A DNA stretch of 64,000 nucleotides from Pectobacterium aroidearum (GTDB lineage: Bacteria; Pseudomonadota; Gammaproteobacteria; Enterobacterales; Enterobacteriaceae), in NCBI RefSeq assembly GCF_041228105.1, contig NZ_CP166097.1, positions 3,100,001-3,164,000 of the forward strand, given 5' to 3'. Within the stretch, counting starts at the first letter, position 1. Each line of letters starts with the position of its first letter. A model generated the notes under the pieces. That model ran no database searches. It was not told where the DNA came from and saw only the letters and a list, made by a program, of their open reading frames with translations. Positions 31,081 through 40,682 of this stretch are shown here, piece by piece. Both the position numbers and the translations under genes were made by a program.

Positions 31081-31125
31081 CTGCCTGTTTGAAGAATAAC
31101 TGCTCGCAGTTTGAAGAATAGCAGC
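31066..31125 (+). repeat. 19-base tandem duplication at the yeiG stop codon
   Basis: CTGTTTGAAGAATAACTGC occurs at 31066-31084 and, perfectly repeated, at 31085-31103. A diverged third copy is at 31107-31125. The first copy encodes the last residues LFEE and the stop; the others are downstream of it. It looks like a recent slippage duplication. Confidence 0.85.
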
Positions 31126-31289
31126 CCGAATAATGGTGCTATGCTTACCTCGTTGAGCGCCGCGCTCAGGAATCTCCTGAGCGCGTTTTCTCTCCCTGCA
31201 ATAACCCAATCGCCGTAATCCCTGAACAACGCGAGCGCACCTGCCGCGTGCGGCCTTAACGGATCAAAAAAGAAAAAAAGGAAATCTTG

Positions 31290-31934
31290 ATGATACACGT
31301 TCATCACCTCGAAAAATCCCGTTCAACCCGCGTGACCTGGCTGTTGGAAGAGCTGGGCGTTGATTATGAAATCATTCGCTACGCGCGTGACCCAAAAACA
31401 TTTAGTGCTCCCACATCGCTCAAACAAATTCATCCGTTAGGTAAATCACCGGTGATTACCGATGGCGAACTCACGATTGCCGAATCCGGGGCCATTGTGG
31501 AATACCTGATTGAGACTTACGGCAACGGCAGACTCCGTCCACAGAATGGACAAGCGCTACTGGACTATCGCTTCTGGCTGCATTTCGCTGAAGGTTCACT
31601 CATGCCGCTGCTAGTAATGCGCTTGGTATTGGCAAAAACAGAATCCGCACCGATGCCGTTTTTCATCCGCCCCATCGCACGCAAAATTGTGCAGAGCATC
31701 GAGAAGGCCTTTATTGTGCCGAGGCTGACGACGCAACTTCAGTTCATCGAACAGCATTTGAGCACACAAGACTGGTTTGCAGGAGAGTCGCTCAGTGGTG
31801 CCGATATACAAATGGCAGTCCCATTGGTGTTGGCGAAAACGCGTCTGGATTTCAACCGCTATCCGCATATTCAGCAATACATTGAGCGGATAGAGAGCCA
31901 GCCAGCTTTTCAACGCGCTCTCGCTCAGGATTAA
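31290..31934 (+). CDS. Glutathione S-transferase family protein
   Basis: Cytosolic GST-fold protein, 214 residues. The N-terminal thioredoxin-like domain has HHLEKSRSTRVTWLLEELG with the likely catalytic Ser, HPLGKSPVITD (cis-Pro) and ESGAIVEYLIETYG. The C-terminal helical domain ends QYIERIESQPAFQRAL. Overall it resembles fungal/bacterial Ure2p-like or GTT1-like GSTs. ATG 31290 after AAAAAGGAAA is preferred to the TTG just before it. It follows the formaldehyde genes by about 210 bases but has no obvious role there. Substrate unknown. Confidence 0.87.
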   Translation: MIHVHHLEKSRSTRVTWLLEELGVDYEIIRYARDPKTFSAPTSLKQIHPLGKSPVITDGELTIAESGAIVEYLIETYGNGRLRPQNGQALLDYRFWLHFAEGSLMPLLVMRLVLAKTESAPMPFFIRPIARKIVQSIEKAFIVPRLTTQLQFIEQHLSTQDWFAGESLSGADIQMAVPLVLAKTRLDFNRYPHIQQYIERIESQPAFQRALAQD

Positions 31935-32173
31935 CGAGGCAATAGACCCTCTCCTGATCGGGGATGAATAACAAATCGATAGGGAAGCGACAGAGCAAGA
32001 ATTCTGTGAGCGTTTACTGATTATTCATGATCTAATAACGATATGCTGCTGTTTACCCCCGATATATTTCGAGCTGTAACTCTATTTTTCAGGTTATAAC
32101 ACAATATGGTTAGAAGGCTCGAAAGGTGGTATACCGTCAGGATGCGGCATTGATACGTTGGGAGTGATTAATT

Positions 32174-32386
32174 TTGCAGAGAAAACGAGTTTCATCAACA
32201 GAGTTGTTTTCAGTCGGATACGATGCAGAAAAAAGTCAGTTAGAAGTCGAAATGCTGAATGGGAGCATTTACCTCTATAGCGGCGTCGCACGCATGATTT
32301 ATGAAGAACTGATGGCAAGCAAGACGAAGTACCGTTACTACGCCAGCTACATCAAAAATTCATTCCCCTACGAGAAAACACAGTAG
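32174..32386 (+). CDS. KTSC-domain protein
   Basis: Small 70-residue protein made almost wholly of a KTSC domain: SSTELFSVGYDAEKSQLEVE, then GSIYLYSGVARMIYEEL and the end YIKNSFPYEK. The domain's function is not established; it also occurs at the end of some lysyl-tRNA synthetases. The start is TTG at 32174, supported by GGAG 9 bases upstream and by the domain reaching the N-terminus. A hairpin terminator at 32437 follows. Confidence 0.82.
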   Translation: MQRKRVSSTELFSVGYDAEKSQLEVEMLNGSIYLYSGVARMIYEELMASKTKYRYYASYIKNSFPYEKTQ

Positions 32387-32436
32387 CTTTTAAAGATAAG
32401 TAATGGTTTTTTAAAGATAAAGAATAGTCGTTAAGG

Positions 32437-32463
32437 GCGGAGAGAGTTCTCTCTCCGCTTCTT
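32437..32463 (+). terminator. Terminator between the KTSC gene and hcxA
   Basis: A 10-bp perfect stem GCGGAGAGAG/CTCTCTCCGC with a TT loop is followed on the plus strand by TTCTTC. It lies between two convergent genes and may serve both. Confidence 0.75.
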
Positions 32464-32472
32464 CGCATCCGT

Positions 32473-33561
32473 TTATTCTTCAGTAGATTCAACGGTAGTA
32501 AAGGCTGCCATCAACACGTCTTCATTAAGCGCCAACGGCAGATAATGAATGGATTCTCCCGCCTGCAAAGTTCGAGCAATAACGGCCTGAAGCGCCGCGC
32601 GATCGTGAATATCCACATCCAGTGCAGCCAATGAGGTTGGTAAACCAAACGCCTTAAACGCCGCTTTCAGTTGGCACAGCGTTTCACTATCCCCTAGCAA
32701 GGCGCTCTGTACCAGAATGCCATAAGCAACTTTAGTGCCGTGCAGGAAGCGTTCCGTTTGCGGCAACACCGTCAAACCGTTATGAACCGCATGCGCGGCC
32801 GCCACACGGGTGTAACGTTCCCCCAACCCGCCAACCATGCCGCCTCCGGCAATGATCGCATCCACCACATCCAGGAAATCCTGCGTCAGTTCGCCACGCT
32901 TGATGGCTTCCAGCGCCGCTGCACTTTGTTGTAGCAACACATTGCGGATATCCAATGCGGCCTGTAAACCCAGCCGAACAGAAAGCGGTAACGTTTCTGG
33001 CTGAGGGCTAAGCACCACGGCTTCATACCACTTCGCCAACGTATCGCCGACGCCAGCCAATAGGTATTCCACGGGTGCCGCCAGCAGTATTCGCGGTTCC
33101 ACCAAGACCAGATGGTTAGCGTCAGTGAAAATTTCGAAGCGCAGCGCCTGTCCGGCATCGTTATACCAGACGGACAGCGGCGTCCAGGCCGCACAGGTCG
33201 CGGCAATGGTTGGAATTGCCACCAGCGGCACGCCAATATGACGCGCGGCGACCTTCGCGGTATCCAGCACCGCCCCACCGCCGACGCCAATGACAACCTG
33301 ACAGTCATCGCCCGCCTGTGCCACTAGTTTTGCAACTTCACCTTCACTGCAATGCGCACCAAACTGAACGCGTCGGGCTGACGGCGCGTCGAACTCGGCG
33401 GGCAAATACGGTCGCGCCGCCGCAATCGCCCGCTCGCCGTAGATCCACAACGCGTTTTTCAGCACGTCTGGCGGATAAAACTCCAGCAGCTTATCGATAG
33501 CGCCAGAGAACGAAAAATAGTTGGCGGGACCAACCTGTACGCGGACTGTCGTTGTGTGCAT
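32473..33561 (-). CDS. hcxA: Hydroxycarboxylate dehydrogenase A (YbdH)
   Basis: Glycerol-dehydrogenase-like, metal-dependent oxidoreductase; the E. coli enzyme reduces 2-oxo acids such as 2-oxoglutarate and 2-oxobutyrate with NADPH. From the chosen start the protein has 362 residues, exactly the E. coli length, and near-identical motifs: VGPANYFSF, VIGVGGGAVLDTAK, PTIAATCAAWTPLSVWYND and HAVHNGLTVLPQTE with metal-binding histidines. A 12-codon upstream extension is rejected because GAGGAAG sits correctly before ATG 33561. It stands alone. Confidence 0.93.
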   Translation of the reverse strand: MHTTTVRVQVGPANYFSFSGAIDKLLEFYPPDVLKNALWIYGERAIAAARPYLPAEFDAPSARRVQFGAHCSEGEVAKLVAQAGDDCQVVIGVGGGAVLDTAKVAARHIGVPLVAIPTIAATCAAWTPLSVWYNDAGQALRFEIFTDANHLVLVEPRILLAAPVEYLLAGVGDTLAKWYEAVVLSPQPETLPLSVRLGLQAALDIRNVLLQQSAAALEAIKRGELTQDFLDVVDAIIAGGGMVGGLGERYTRVAAAHAVHNGLTVLPQTERFLHGTKVAYGILVQSALLGDSETLCQLKAAFKAFGLPTSLAALDVDIHDRAALQAVIARTLQAGESIHYLPLALNEDVLMAAFTTVESTEE

Positions 33562-33832
33562 GTTTGAATCTTCCTCGCCGACCACTCTCGTGAGCACGGC
33601 TCTTATTTTATCTTATGTTTGTCTGGTAGATGAATCTGCTGCGCTACCCTATTGATAATCCCATCTTATTCACTTGCTTGCGGCAGCTTAAGAACTTTTT
33701 TACTTAATTTATGCTTTTTCGTTCATAGCCAGTCAATCTCAAACACTTGAAGCTGTATTAAATTCTCTGGGATATGTGCTACCTTTCTTTTCCGTTATTT
33801 CATGACCCTGACCGCCAAGAGCGTTACCGACC

Positions 33833-35344
33833 ATGATCCCTACCGCCCAAAGCCGATTGGAAATGCAGAACATTTCCATCTCCTTTTCTGGTTTCCACGC
33901 CCTCAAGCAGGTTAATTTCACACTGGAAGGTGGTTCGATTCATGCACTGACCGGCGCAAACGGCGCGGGTAAATCCACGCTCATGACCATCTTATCCGGC
34001 GCTTACGATCACTATCAGGGCGACATTCTAATTAATGGCAAGCAGGTCGATGTCCATTCACCGCGTGATGCCAAGCGGTACGGTATTCATCTGGTGCAGC
34101 AGGAAGTCGATGTCGCGCTGGTTCCCACGCTGTCCGTAGCGGAAAACATTATGCTGGATACGCTGGCGCAGGACGGGCATCTGCTGAGCTGGCCGCAGAT
34201 ATACCGTCAGGCGCAAGCGTTGCTCGATCAGCTTGGCGTTCACCTGAATGTTCGTCAGCGGCTGGATACCTGTTCGCTGGCAGAGAAACAGCAAATTCTG
34301 CTCGCCCGAGCCTTGTCCCACGAATGTCGTTTCCTGATTTTAGATGAACCCACAGCCCCGCTGGATCAGGCCGAAAGCGCTCGCCTCTTTCAGGTAGTAC
34401 GCCGTTTGCAGGCGGATGGCATCGGAATCGTGTTTATTTCCCACCGTATTCATGAGCTGAGCGAAATCTGCGATACGTTGACCGTCCTGCGTGACGGCGA
34501 GTTTGTCAGCAGCGGCGCGATGCAGGGGCTCAGTGGCGAAGCGATCGTGGAGAGAATGCTGGGGCATCGGCTTGACGATATTTTCCCACCGCGTCGAACC
34601 GCACCTGCTGAAGAAACGCTGCTTCAGGTCACCGGTTTGCACGATGAAACACTGCTGCACAATATTTCCCTTACGCTGCGCAAAGGGGAAATTCTGGGCA
34701 TTGCTGGGCTGGCAGGTGCGGGGAAAACCGAGCTATGTAAAGCGCTGTTCGGCGCGGAACCCTGCCAAATCGCGCAAGGTGAATATCGCGGTAAGCCCTG
34801 GCGACCGCACTCGCCACACCAGTCCGTCGAACAAGGTTTGGCGCTGGTTCCTGAAGAGCGGCGTAAAGAAGGCATTTTTATTGATGAATCCGTCACCATG
34901 AATCTCAGCATCGCCGCCACCGACAGCTTTTCCCGCTGGGGCGTTTTCAGCCGCAGTAAGGCTGTTAGCTGGGCGAAACAGGTCGTTGAGCAGCTTACGG
35001 TTCGCACCACCGGTCCGACGCAAAAGCTGGCGCGCCTGTCAGGTGGGAATCAGCAAAAAGTGGCTATCGGCAAGTGGCTACGCAGTGAAGCACAAGTTCT
35101 TATTTTTGATGAGCCCACCAAAGGCGTAGATATCAAGGCCAAGCAGGATCTGTTCACGCTGATTGACGGCCTCGCTCGTCAGGGAAAAGGCATTATTTAT
35201 GCCTCGGGTGAATTTTCCGAACTTGTCGGACTCTGCGATCGCATCTGCGTGCTATGGGATGGCCGCATTGTCGCCGAGCTGAACGCCTCTGAGATTGACG
35301 AAGAAACCTTACTTTTATATTCAACTGGAGGAACTCCCGCGTGA
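33833..35344 (+). CDS. Sugar ABC importer ATP-binding protein (RbsA-like)
   Basis: Double ABC ATPase of the ribose/galactose/xylose (CUT2) family, 503 residues. The first half has Walker A GANGAGKST, Walker B FLILDEPTAPLD and a degenerate signature CSLAEKQQ; such degeneration is usual in this family. The second half has a Walker A-like GLAGAGKTE, signature LSGGNQQK and Walker B VLIFDEPTKGVD. It overlaps the permease gene by four bases (GTGA). No substrate-binding protein gene is adjacent. Substrate cannot be read; pentose, hexose, AI-2 or nucleoside are possible. Confidence 0.88.
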   Translation: MIPTAQSRLEMQNISISFSGFHALKQVNFTLEGGSIHALTGANGAGKSTLMTILSGAYDHYQGDILINGKQVDVHSPRDAKRYGIHLVQQEVDVALVPTLSVAENIMLDTLAQDGHLLSWPQIYRQAQALLDQLGVHLNVRQRLDTCSLAEKQQILLARALSHECRFLILDEPTAPLDQAESARLFQVVRRLQADGIGIVFISHRIHELSEICDTLTVLRDGEFVSSGAMQGLSGEAIVERMLGHRLDDIFPPRRTAPAEETLLQVTGLHDETLLHNISLTLRKGEILGIAGLAGAGKTELCKALFGAEPCQIAQGEYRGKPWRPHSPHQSVEQGLALVPEERRKEGIFIDESVTMNLSIAATDSFSRWGVFSRSKAVSWAKQVVEQLTVRTTGPTQKLARLSGGNQQKVAIGKWLRSEAQVLIFDEPTKGVDIKAKQDLFTLIDGLARQGKGIIYASGEFSELVGLCDRICVLWDGRIVAELNASEIDEETLLLYSTGGTPA

Positions 35345-36336
35345 GTCACCCACTTTCATCTAACGGGGCGCTCCCCTTCCGTCACCACGTTTTCGAGTTT
35401 CTCTATAAGTGGGGCATGCTGATTACGGTTGTCGCGCTGATTACGCTTTTCGGGCTGGCGTCGGACAACTTTCTTGACCCGTATAACATCATCAATATTC
35501 TGCGCTCTATCGCCATCGTCACGGTGATTGCGATTGGCGTCTCTATCTCGCTGTCCGTCGGCGGTTTTGATCTGTCCGTGGGCTCAACGGCGTCGCTGGC
35601 CAATGCACTGGTTATCTCGCTTTTTGTCTGGTACGGATTCGGCACCACAGGCGCGATCGTTCTGACACTTCTTCTGTGTACGCTGGTTGGGCTATTCAAC
35701 GCCTTTCTTATCGTCGTACTGAAGATTCCCGATATGCTCGCGACACTTGCCAGTCTGTTCGTCATTCAGGGCGTCGCGATGACGTACAGCTATGGCGGCT
35801 CCATCACCCAGAACATGGTATTGCCCAGCGGTGAAATGGCGGAAGGCGTTATTCCTGAGTTCTTTGCCACACTGGGTCAGGTACCGGTCATTGTGGTCAT
35901 CATGCTGGCGGTAACGGTGTTGGTGCAGCTGTATCTGTCCCTTACCAAACACGGTCGCCGGATGTATGCCATCGGCGGCAACCCGGAAGCCGCTCGACTT
36001 GCTGGTATTCGTACCGCGCGTTATCGGGTACAGGCGTATGTGTTTTCTTCATTACTCGCGGCGCTGGGTGGCATCTTACTGGCATCACGCATAGGCTCTT
36101 CTCAGGTCAATGCTGGTGGTGGCTATTTGATGGATGCCGTTGCCGCGGCCTACATCGGTTTCTCGCTGGCGGGATCCGGCAAACCGAACGCGCTGGGTAC
36201 GCTGCTCGGTGCTGTTATTCTTGGCGTCTTGCAGAATGGGCTGGTGATGCTCTCCGTGCCTTACTACGCCATGGATATCATCAAAGGTCTGGTTCTGGCG
36301 CTCGCGCTGGCAATGACGTATATCCAGAAACGCTGA
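35341..36336 (+). CDS. Sugar ABC importer permease (RbsC-like)
   Basis: Inner-membrane permease of the CUT2 family, 331 residues, about nine or ten transmembrane segments. It has the family signature GGFDLSVGS (around 73-81), ALGGILLASRIGSSQVNAG and the end IIKGLVLALALAMTYIQKR. The start is GTG at 35341, inside the stop of the ATPase gene, so translation is coupled. After it comes a GC-rich hairpin (36355-36382) and no further transport gene. It must work with a binding protein encoded elsewhere, or the system is reduced. Confidence 0.88.
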   Translation: MSHPLSSNGALPFRHHVFEFLYKWGMLITVVALITLFGLASDNFLDPYNIINILRSIAIVTVIAIGVSISLSVGGFDLSVGSTASLANALVISLFVWYGFGTTGAIVLTLLLCTLVGLFNAFLIVVLKIPDMLATLASLFVIQGVAMTYSYGGSITQNMVLPSGEMAEGVIPEFFATLGQVPVIVVIMLAVTVLVQLYLSLTKHGRRMYAIGGNPEAARLAGIRTARYRVQAYVFSSLLAALGGILLASRIGSSQVNAGGGYLMDAVAAAYIGFSLAGSGKPNALGTLLGAVILGVLQNGLVMLSVPYYAMDIIKGLVLALALAMTYIQKR

Positions 36337-36756
36337 TACGCATTAACCTGACTTCCGCCCCATTCATCCGAATTCGGGGCGGATTAACAACGCAGCCCGC
36401 CACTCCCTTCACTTTCTTTCATTAATCGGCTTTTTACACTGGTAATTATCACTGCACCACCTGATTATTTACTGCCGTTATTATTAAGAAATAAATATTC
36501 CCTCGCACAACAAAGAGGGTAATCAGAATAATCACAACGAATGACATTTTCGCTTTAAGTCTGGTGCACACTACTTTCATTCGCTCGCGGCTATCTTTCA
36601 TTCCGGTGTGGATATAGTGGGCATGAAGCAGATAATCAACAGTGAAAGATTCAATCTGGTGAAACGTTCAATTTTAGTAATCAATTAAAATTGATGAATA
36701 TCATATTTACGCTGCCGGGTAATATTCCTTCATACCCGGCGAAATCAAATTATCTC
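36337..36756. other. Intergenic region permease - hydroxyacid dehydrogenase
   Basis: This 420-base gap lies between convergent genes. It holds a hairpin CCGCCCC/GGGGCGG (36355-36382) for the permease, a palindrome ATCAATT-AA-AATTGAT (36680-36695) and a hairpin GCCGGGTA/TACCCGGC (36714-36740) beside the dehydrogenase stop. Neither GC hairpin has a good T-tract. No remnant of a binding-protein gene is recognisable. Confidence 0.55.
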
Positions 36757-37722
36757 TTATTTGTATCCATTCTGCTGGGCATACTCATCAATATTTTCAA
36801 TCGTCTTTTCCATCAACAATTGCAGTGATGAGGCAGACGTCCAAGAGATATGCGGTGTAATCAGAAGATTCGGCAGGGTTTTCGCCGCGACCATCAGTGG
36901 ATTGTCTTTTTGCGGCGGCTCCTGCGTTAGACAGTCGAGCGCAGCACCGGCAATGACGCGCTGCTGCAATGCCGCTGCCAGCGCGTTTTCATCAATCAAC
37001 CCGCCTCTGGCGGTATTAATAAGAAACGCAGTGGGCTTACACAGCGCGAGCGTCTCCGCATTAATCAGGTGCTGCGTACTGGCATTCAACGGGCAGTTGA
37101 GTGAAACCACATCCGCTAGCCGCAGCACGTCTTCAAACGGCAGATAACCAGCACGACACAGTGAGACTCCACGATGCTCGGCAAAAATCACCTTCATCCC
37201 CAGCGCCTGCGCCAGTCGCGCAACTTCCCGCCCAATCGTACCCGCACCGATGATGCCCAGCGTCGCGCCCGCGATGTCCTTGACGGGGTGATCAAAATAG
37301 GCAAATTGCGACTGGCTGGCCCAGCGATCGCCCAATTGATCGCGATACCACGCCATCAGGCTGTGCTTTAGCGCAAAAATCATGGCAATCACATGTTCAG
37401 ACACGGCTTGCGTCGAGTAGCCAGGTACATTTTTGACCGTGATACCCAGCTCTTTGGCAGCAACAAGATCGATATTGTCGGTTCCCGTTGCCGTCACGGC
37501 AATCAGCTTCAGTGCAGGCAACGCGGCTAAAGTGTCACGCGTTAATAAGGCTTTATTCGTAATGATAACGTGGGTATCTTTGGCTCGGTCGATAACGTGC
37601 TCGGGCGAGGTGTAGCAATATTCAATCCATTCATGGCGGCATTGTGGACGCCTAAAATTCGTCTTTTTCAGGAAAATGGTTTCAGGCAGTGAGCCTTTAT
37701 CCAAAAAGGTAATTTTTAACAT
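36757..37722 (-). CDS. D-2-hydroxyacid dehydrogenase (glycerate/hydroxypyruvate type)
   Basis: NAD(P)-dependent oxidoreductase of the D-isomer-specific 2-hydroxyacid family, 321 residues from the chosen start. It has the Rossmann motif GIIGAGTIGREVA, the catalytic Arg in INTARGG, Glu in TQEPP and His in TPHISWTS, and the substrate loop VTATGTDNID. It resembles glycerate dehydrogenase/hydroxypyruvate reductase more than lactate or phosphoglycerate dehydrogenases; specificity is uncertain. A frame extends 41 codons upstream, but ATG 37722 (or 37725) follows AGGG and gives the family start MLKITFLDKG. It is monocistronic. Confidence 0.87.
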   Translation of the reverse strand: MLKITFLDKGSLPETIFLKKTNFRRPQCRHEWIEYCYTSPEHVIDRAKDTHVIITNKALLTRDTLAALPALKLIAVTATGTDNIDLVAAKELGITVKNVPGYSTQAVSEHVIAMIFALKHSLMAWYRDQLGDRWASQSQFAYFDHPVKDIAGATLGIIGAGTIGREVARLAQALGMKVIFAEHRGVSLCRAGYLPFEDVLRLADVVSLNCPLNASTQHLINAETLALCKPTAFLINTARGGLIDENALAAALQQRVIAGAALDCLTQEPPQKDNPLMVAAKTLPNLLITPHISWTSASSLQLLMEKTIENIDEYAQQNGYK

Positions 37723-38221
37723 CATCGTGCCCTGGTTGCTATTCATACACTGACTGACGATTGCAGATATCAAGCGACTCCACAATCGGCAATCACGACA
37801 GGTATTCTCATACAAAAATAATGAATTAAATTCTCTGTACGACACAAGACAACGAACGTATTAATAACGTTACACTTCCTGCCTCATCGGAAATCCATCA
37901 CTCCGTAACGTGAAGCGTAGTCAGCATTAAAGCAATTAACAATACCCAATATAACGAATTTCATTCATTGACATTGTTAGCATCGATATTCAGAAATATC
38001 ACAAAAACAATAAAGCCTTACTGATAATCGTTCATTGTTCTCATGAGTTCGGTGAAAGAGAGGAGAGTAATAACGGGTAACAACGCAGTCTGGTCGTTAA
38101 TCAGAAAAAATAAATATGAGAGAAAAACTGCGTAAGTGATGCCATATAGCTGGAGAGAGGAAGTAAGCAAGTGTCCTCATCCCCGAAACGGATGAACATC
38201 CGCTTCGGGGAAAGATGACAA
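37723..38221. other. Intergenic region hydroxyacid dehydrogenase - TonB receptor
   Basis: About 500 AT-rich bases hold the dehydrogenase promoter region. At 38181-38210, beside the receptor stop, is a 14-bp stem with one mismatch (CCCCGAAACGGATG against CATCCGCTTCGGGG, loop AA). The hairpin has no T-tract on the minus strand, so its role as a terminator is uncertain. Confidence 0.5.
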
Positions 38222-40366
38222 TCAGAAATTAACGTTGACTGACATCCAATAGTTACGACCCGGAGTGACATAACCTGTCGTAGAACGGCTGGAGTCAAAG
38301 TAATCACCCGCGTAGTATCCGTTATACGATTGTACTTGGGAGAAGTCCTTATCCAGTAAATTGTTTACCGTACCATTCAGAGTAACATCTTTCGTCACTT
38401 TGTAAGAGGCTCCCAAATTCACTACCGTCCACGCTTTCAGGTTGGCACCGCGCGCATTATGCACCAGCTTCTCATCATCACTCAGATTGGCATAATTGCT
38501 GAGAAAACGCGGGGTTTTGCCATGATATTCGGCGGCCAGCCAGGTAGCCCACTGCTCGTCAATTTGCCAGTTCAGGCGAGCATTCGCCATATGCTTAGCG
38601 GTGTTAGTGAGTGCAGCGCCGGGATTATCCCCACCGATTTGTTCACTGCGTGTATAGGTATAATTCAGTCCCAGCGTTAATTCTGGAACAACCACAGGGA
38701 AAGACGTTGCGAATTCAACACCCTGAGTTCTGGCTTTACCAATGTTGCGGCTAGAGCCAACGCTTTCCGTAACCACCCTACCATTTGGTAACGTTATTCT
38801 ATTGCTGCTAATCGTATAGCTATCAATTTTGTTTTTGTAATTGTTCACAAAACCGGTGATGTTAGCTTTTACATTCGCGGCATTCTCATAGTACAGACCC
38901 GTCTCAAAGTTGGTGCTTTCTTCCGGCTTCAGGTTAGGATTACCAAGAACCGTCGACCAGCCATTCCCCGCAACGCCGCTGACGCCATTATGTAACTGTG
39001 CCAGAGAGGGGGTTTTGTAACCCGTACTGACACCACCTTTTACCGTCCAGTCGTCCGCGACATTCCATACCAGATAAGCACGCGGGCTCAGATGGCCGCC
39101 GAAGCTATCGTGTTTCTCATAGCGGGCACCTAACGTCAGAGACAGAGGATCGAGTAGCTGCCAGTCATCTTCTGCATACAGCGACCAGCTTTTTTGTTCG
39201 AACGTTTCACCGCTGTTTGCCAGCACGATGCCGTCTTTGAGGCGTGCATCCCAGAATTGCCCACCAACCGTCAGCAGATGATCCTCCCCGACTGGCGACA
39301 CGAGCATCGTATCGAAGATAGTGTTAGTGTTCTTCAGTTCACGGTCACGACCAGAAAGGCCTGCATTAGCGGTATTCAACACGCGTGGTGTCAGCAAGCG
39401 ACCTTTGTTCTCGGTCACTGTATAGGACAGGTTTGAGCTCCAACGACCAAACGAGAGGTCGGTATCATGGCCAATTGCCAGTTTATTACGCTCAAAACGC
39501 AATTCATCGCGGTATCCACCGCCACCAACACCAATCGGGCCCAGTTGGCTACTGCGGTTATCGTAAGTCTGGCGTGACACATCGCCATCAATCCACAGGG
39601 TATTGGCGTCGCTGGTTTTAAAGCTCAGTTTCCCACCGACAGTGTAGTTATCAGTCTTGGTCGGGAAAGGAACACGCGTGTCACCCGTCCCGCTCAGTGA
39701 GGTGACGCTTGATCCCTGACGATGTTCCACATTACCGCGTAATGCCAAACTAAATTGATCATTCACCAACGGACCAGAGGTATAGAAACCCAGCGTGGAG
39801 CTGTCACCCCATTTACGGTGTTCTTGCACTGTATGTGACAGATTAACGCTGCCACGCCACTGCTTGCTGTCTTTCTTGGTGATAATGTTGACCACACCGC
39901 CAATCGCATCGGAGCCATAGAGTGTCGACATCGGCCCGCGAATCACTTCAATACGCTCAATGGCTGACAACGGTGGCATCACCGCCGTATTCATGGTGTC
40001 AAAACCATTCGGCGTGGTATCTCCGCTAGCATTCTGACGTACACCATCGATCAGAATCAGAGTGTAACTGCTCGGCATACCGCGGATGCTGATATCCAGT
40101 CCTCCGGTTTTGCCCGTACCGCTGCGCACATCAACCCCTTCCACGCCACTTAACGCTTCTCCCAGATCGTGATAACTTTTTTGCGAGAGTTCTTCCTCAC
40201 TGACGACAGAAATGGACGCTGGTGCGTTCGTCAACTTTTTCTCATAACCACTCGCGGTGACAACTAAAACATCATCACTACCTGCCGCTATCGCGACATT
40301 TGTTGCTGTGGCCGCCAGAGCCAGTGCGACTGCATTCTTGAGATTAATCAGAGAATTTCCTTTCAT
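38222..40366 (-). CDS. TonB-dependent outer-membrane receptor, catecholate-siderophore type
   Basis: Outer-membrane active transporter, 714 residues with a signal peptide (cleavage near AIAAG, about residue 28). The TonB box region DDVLVVTAS is followed by the plug domain (NAPASISVVSEEEL, IRGMPSSYTLILIDGVRQ, RIEVIRGPMSTLYGSDAIGGVVNIITKK) and a beta-barrel ending in aromatic NVNF. The plug is close to CirA/IrgA/FepA-type iron-siderophore receptors. E. coli cirA also lies beside lysP, so it takes the cirA position, but it is about 50 residues longer than E. coli CirA. A Fur-like site precedes it. Confidence 0.88.
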   Translation of the reverse strand: MKGNSLINLKNAVALALAATATNVAIAAGSDDVLVVTASGYEKKLTNAPASISVVSEEELSQKSYHDLGEALSGVEGVDVRSGTGKTGGLDISIRGMPSSYTLILIDGVRQNASGDTTPNGFDTMNTAVMPPLSAIERIEVIRGPMSTLYGSDAIGGVVNIITKKDSKQWRGSVNLSHTVQEHRKWGDSSTLGFYTSGPLVNDQFSLALRGNVEHRQGSSVTSLSGTGDTRVPFPTKTDNYTVGGKLSFKTSDANTLWIDGDVSRQTYDNRSSQLGPIGVGGGGYRDELRFERNKLAIGHDTDLSFGRWSSNLSYTVTENKGRLLTPRVLNTANAGLSGRDRELKNTNTIFDTMLVSPVGEDHLLTVGGQFWDARLKDGIVLANSGETFEQKSWSLYAEDDWQLLDPLSLTLGARYEKHDSFGGHLSPRAYLVWNVADDWTVKGGVSTGYKTPSLAQLHNGVSGVAGNGWSTVLGNPNLKPEESTNFETGLYYENAANVKANITGFVNNYKNKIDSYTISSNRITLPNGRVVTESVGSSRNIGKARTQGVEFATSFPVVVPELTLGLNYTYTRSEQIGGDNPGAALTNTAKHMANARLNWQIDEQWATWLAAEYHGKTPRFLSNYANLSDDEKLVHNARGANLKAWTVVNLGASYKVTKDVTLNGTVNNLLDKDFSQVQSYNGYYAGDYFDSSRSTTGYVTPGRNYWMSVNVNF

Positions 40367-40428
40367 GATTCCTCGTTATTTTATTGAGTTTTTTTGCAGA
40401 AAATAGTGTAAAGGAATGCATTTAAACG

Positions 40429-40449
40429 TAAATGATAAGTATTAGCATT
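40429..40449. promoter_or_regulatory. Probable Fur box of the TonB receptor gene
   Basis: AAATGATAAGTATTAGCATT matches the Fur consensus GATAATGATAATCATTATC in its TGATAA and ATTA/GCA arms, about 65-80 bases before the receptor start. Iron repression of the receptor follows from this if correct. Confidence 0.6.
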
Positions 40450-40593
40450 CTTCATTTCGTTTAACTACGGTTTAGAAATGCCATTTTTCGTAGCACGAAA
40501 GCGCTTAACAAGAAGAATAAAAACGGTTAGGGAGGACTTTCCAGCAATAATTAAATTCAAAATATTTGATATAGAAATGAAGTTTTGCCCAAT

Positions 40594-40628
40594 AAAAACG
40601 CCGCTGATAAGTATGTTATCAGCGGCGT
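40594..40628 (-). terminator. Rho-independent terminator of lysP
   Basis: A 13-bp perfect stem (40598-40610 with 40616-40628, loop GTATG) is followed on the minus strand by five T. It lies 55 bases past the lysP stop. Confidence 0.9.
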
Positions 40629-40682
40629 GAAAGGCGATATGCTAAGTTAAAAAGCAGCGATAGTTAATCGCGTGCTTACGAT

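Larger units (their letters stand above)
40367..40682. other. Intergenic region TonB receptor - lysP
   Basis: This 316-base gap holds the receptor promoter with a Fur-like site (40429-40449) and the lysP terminator (40594-40628). I see nothing else in it. Confidence 0.6.
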
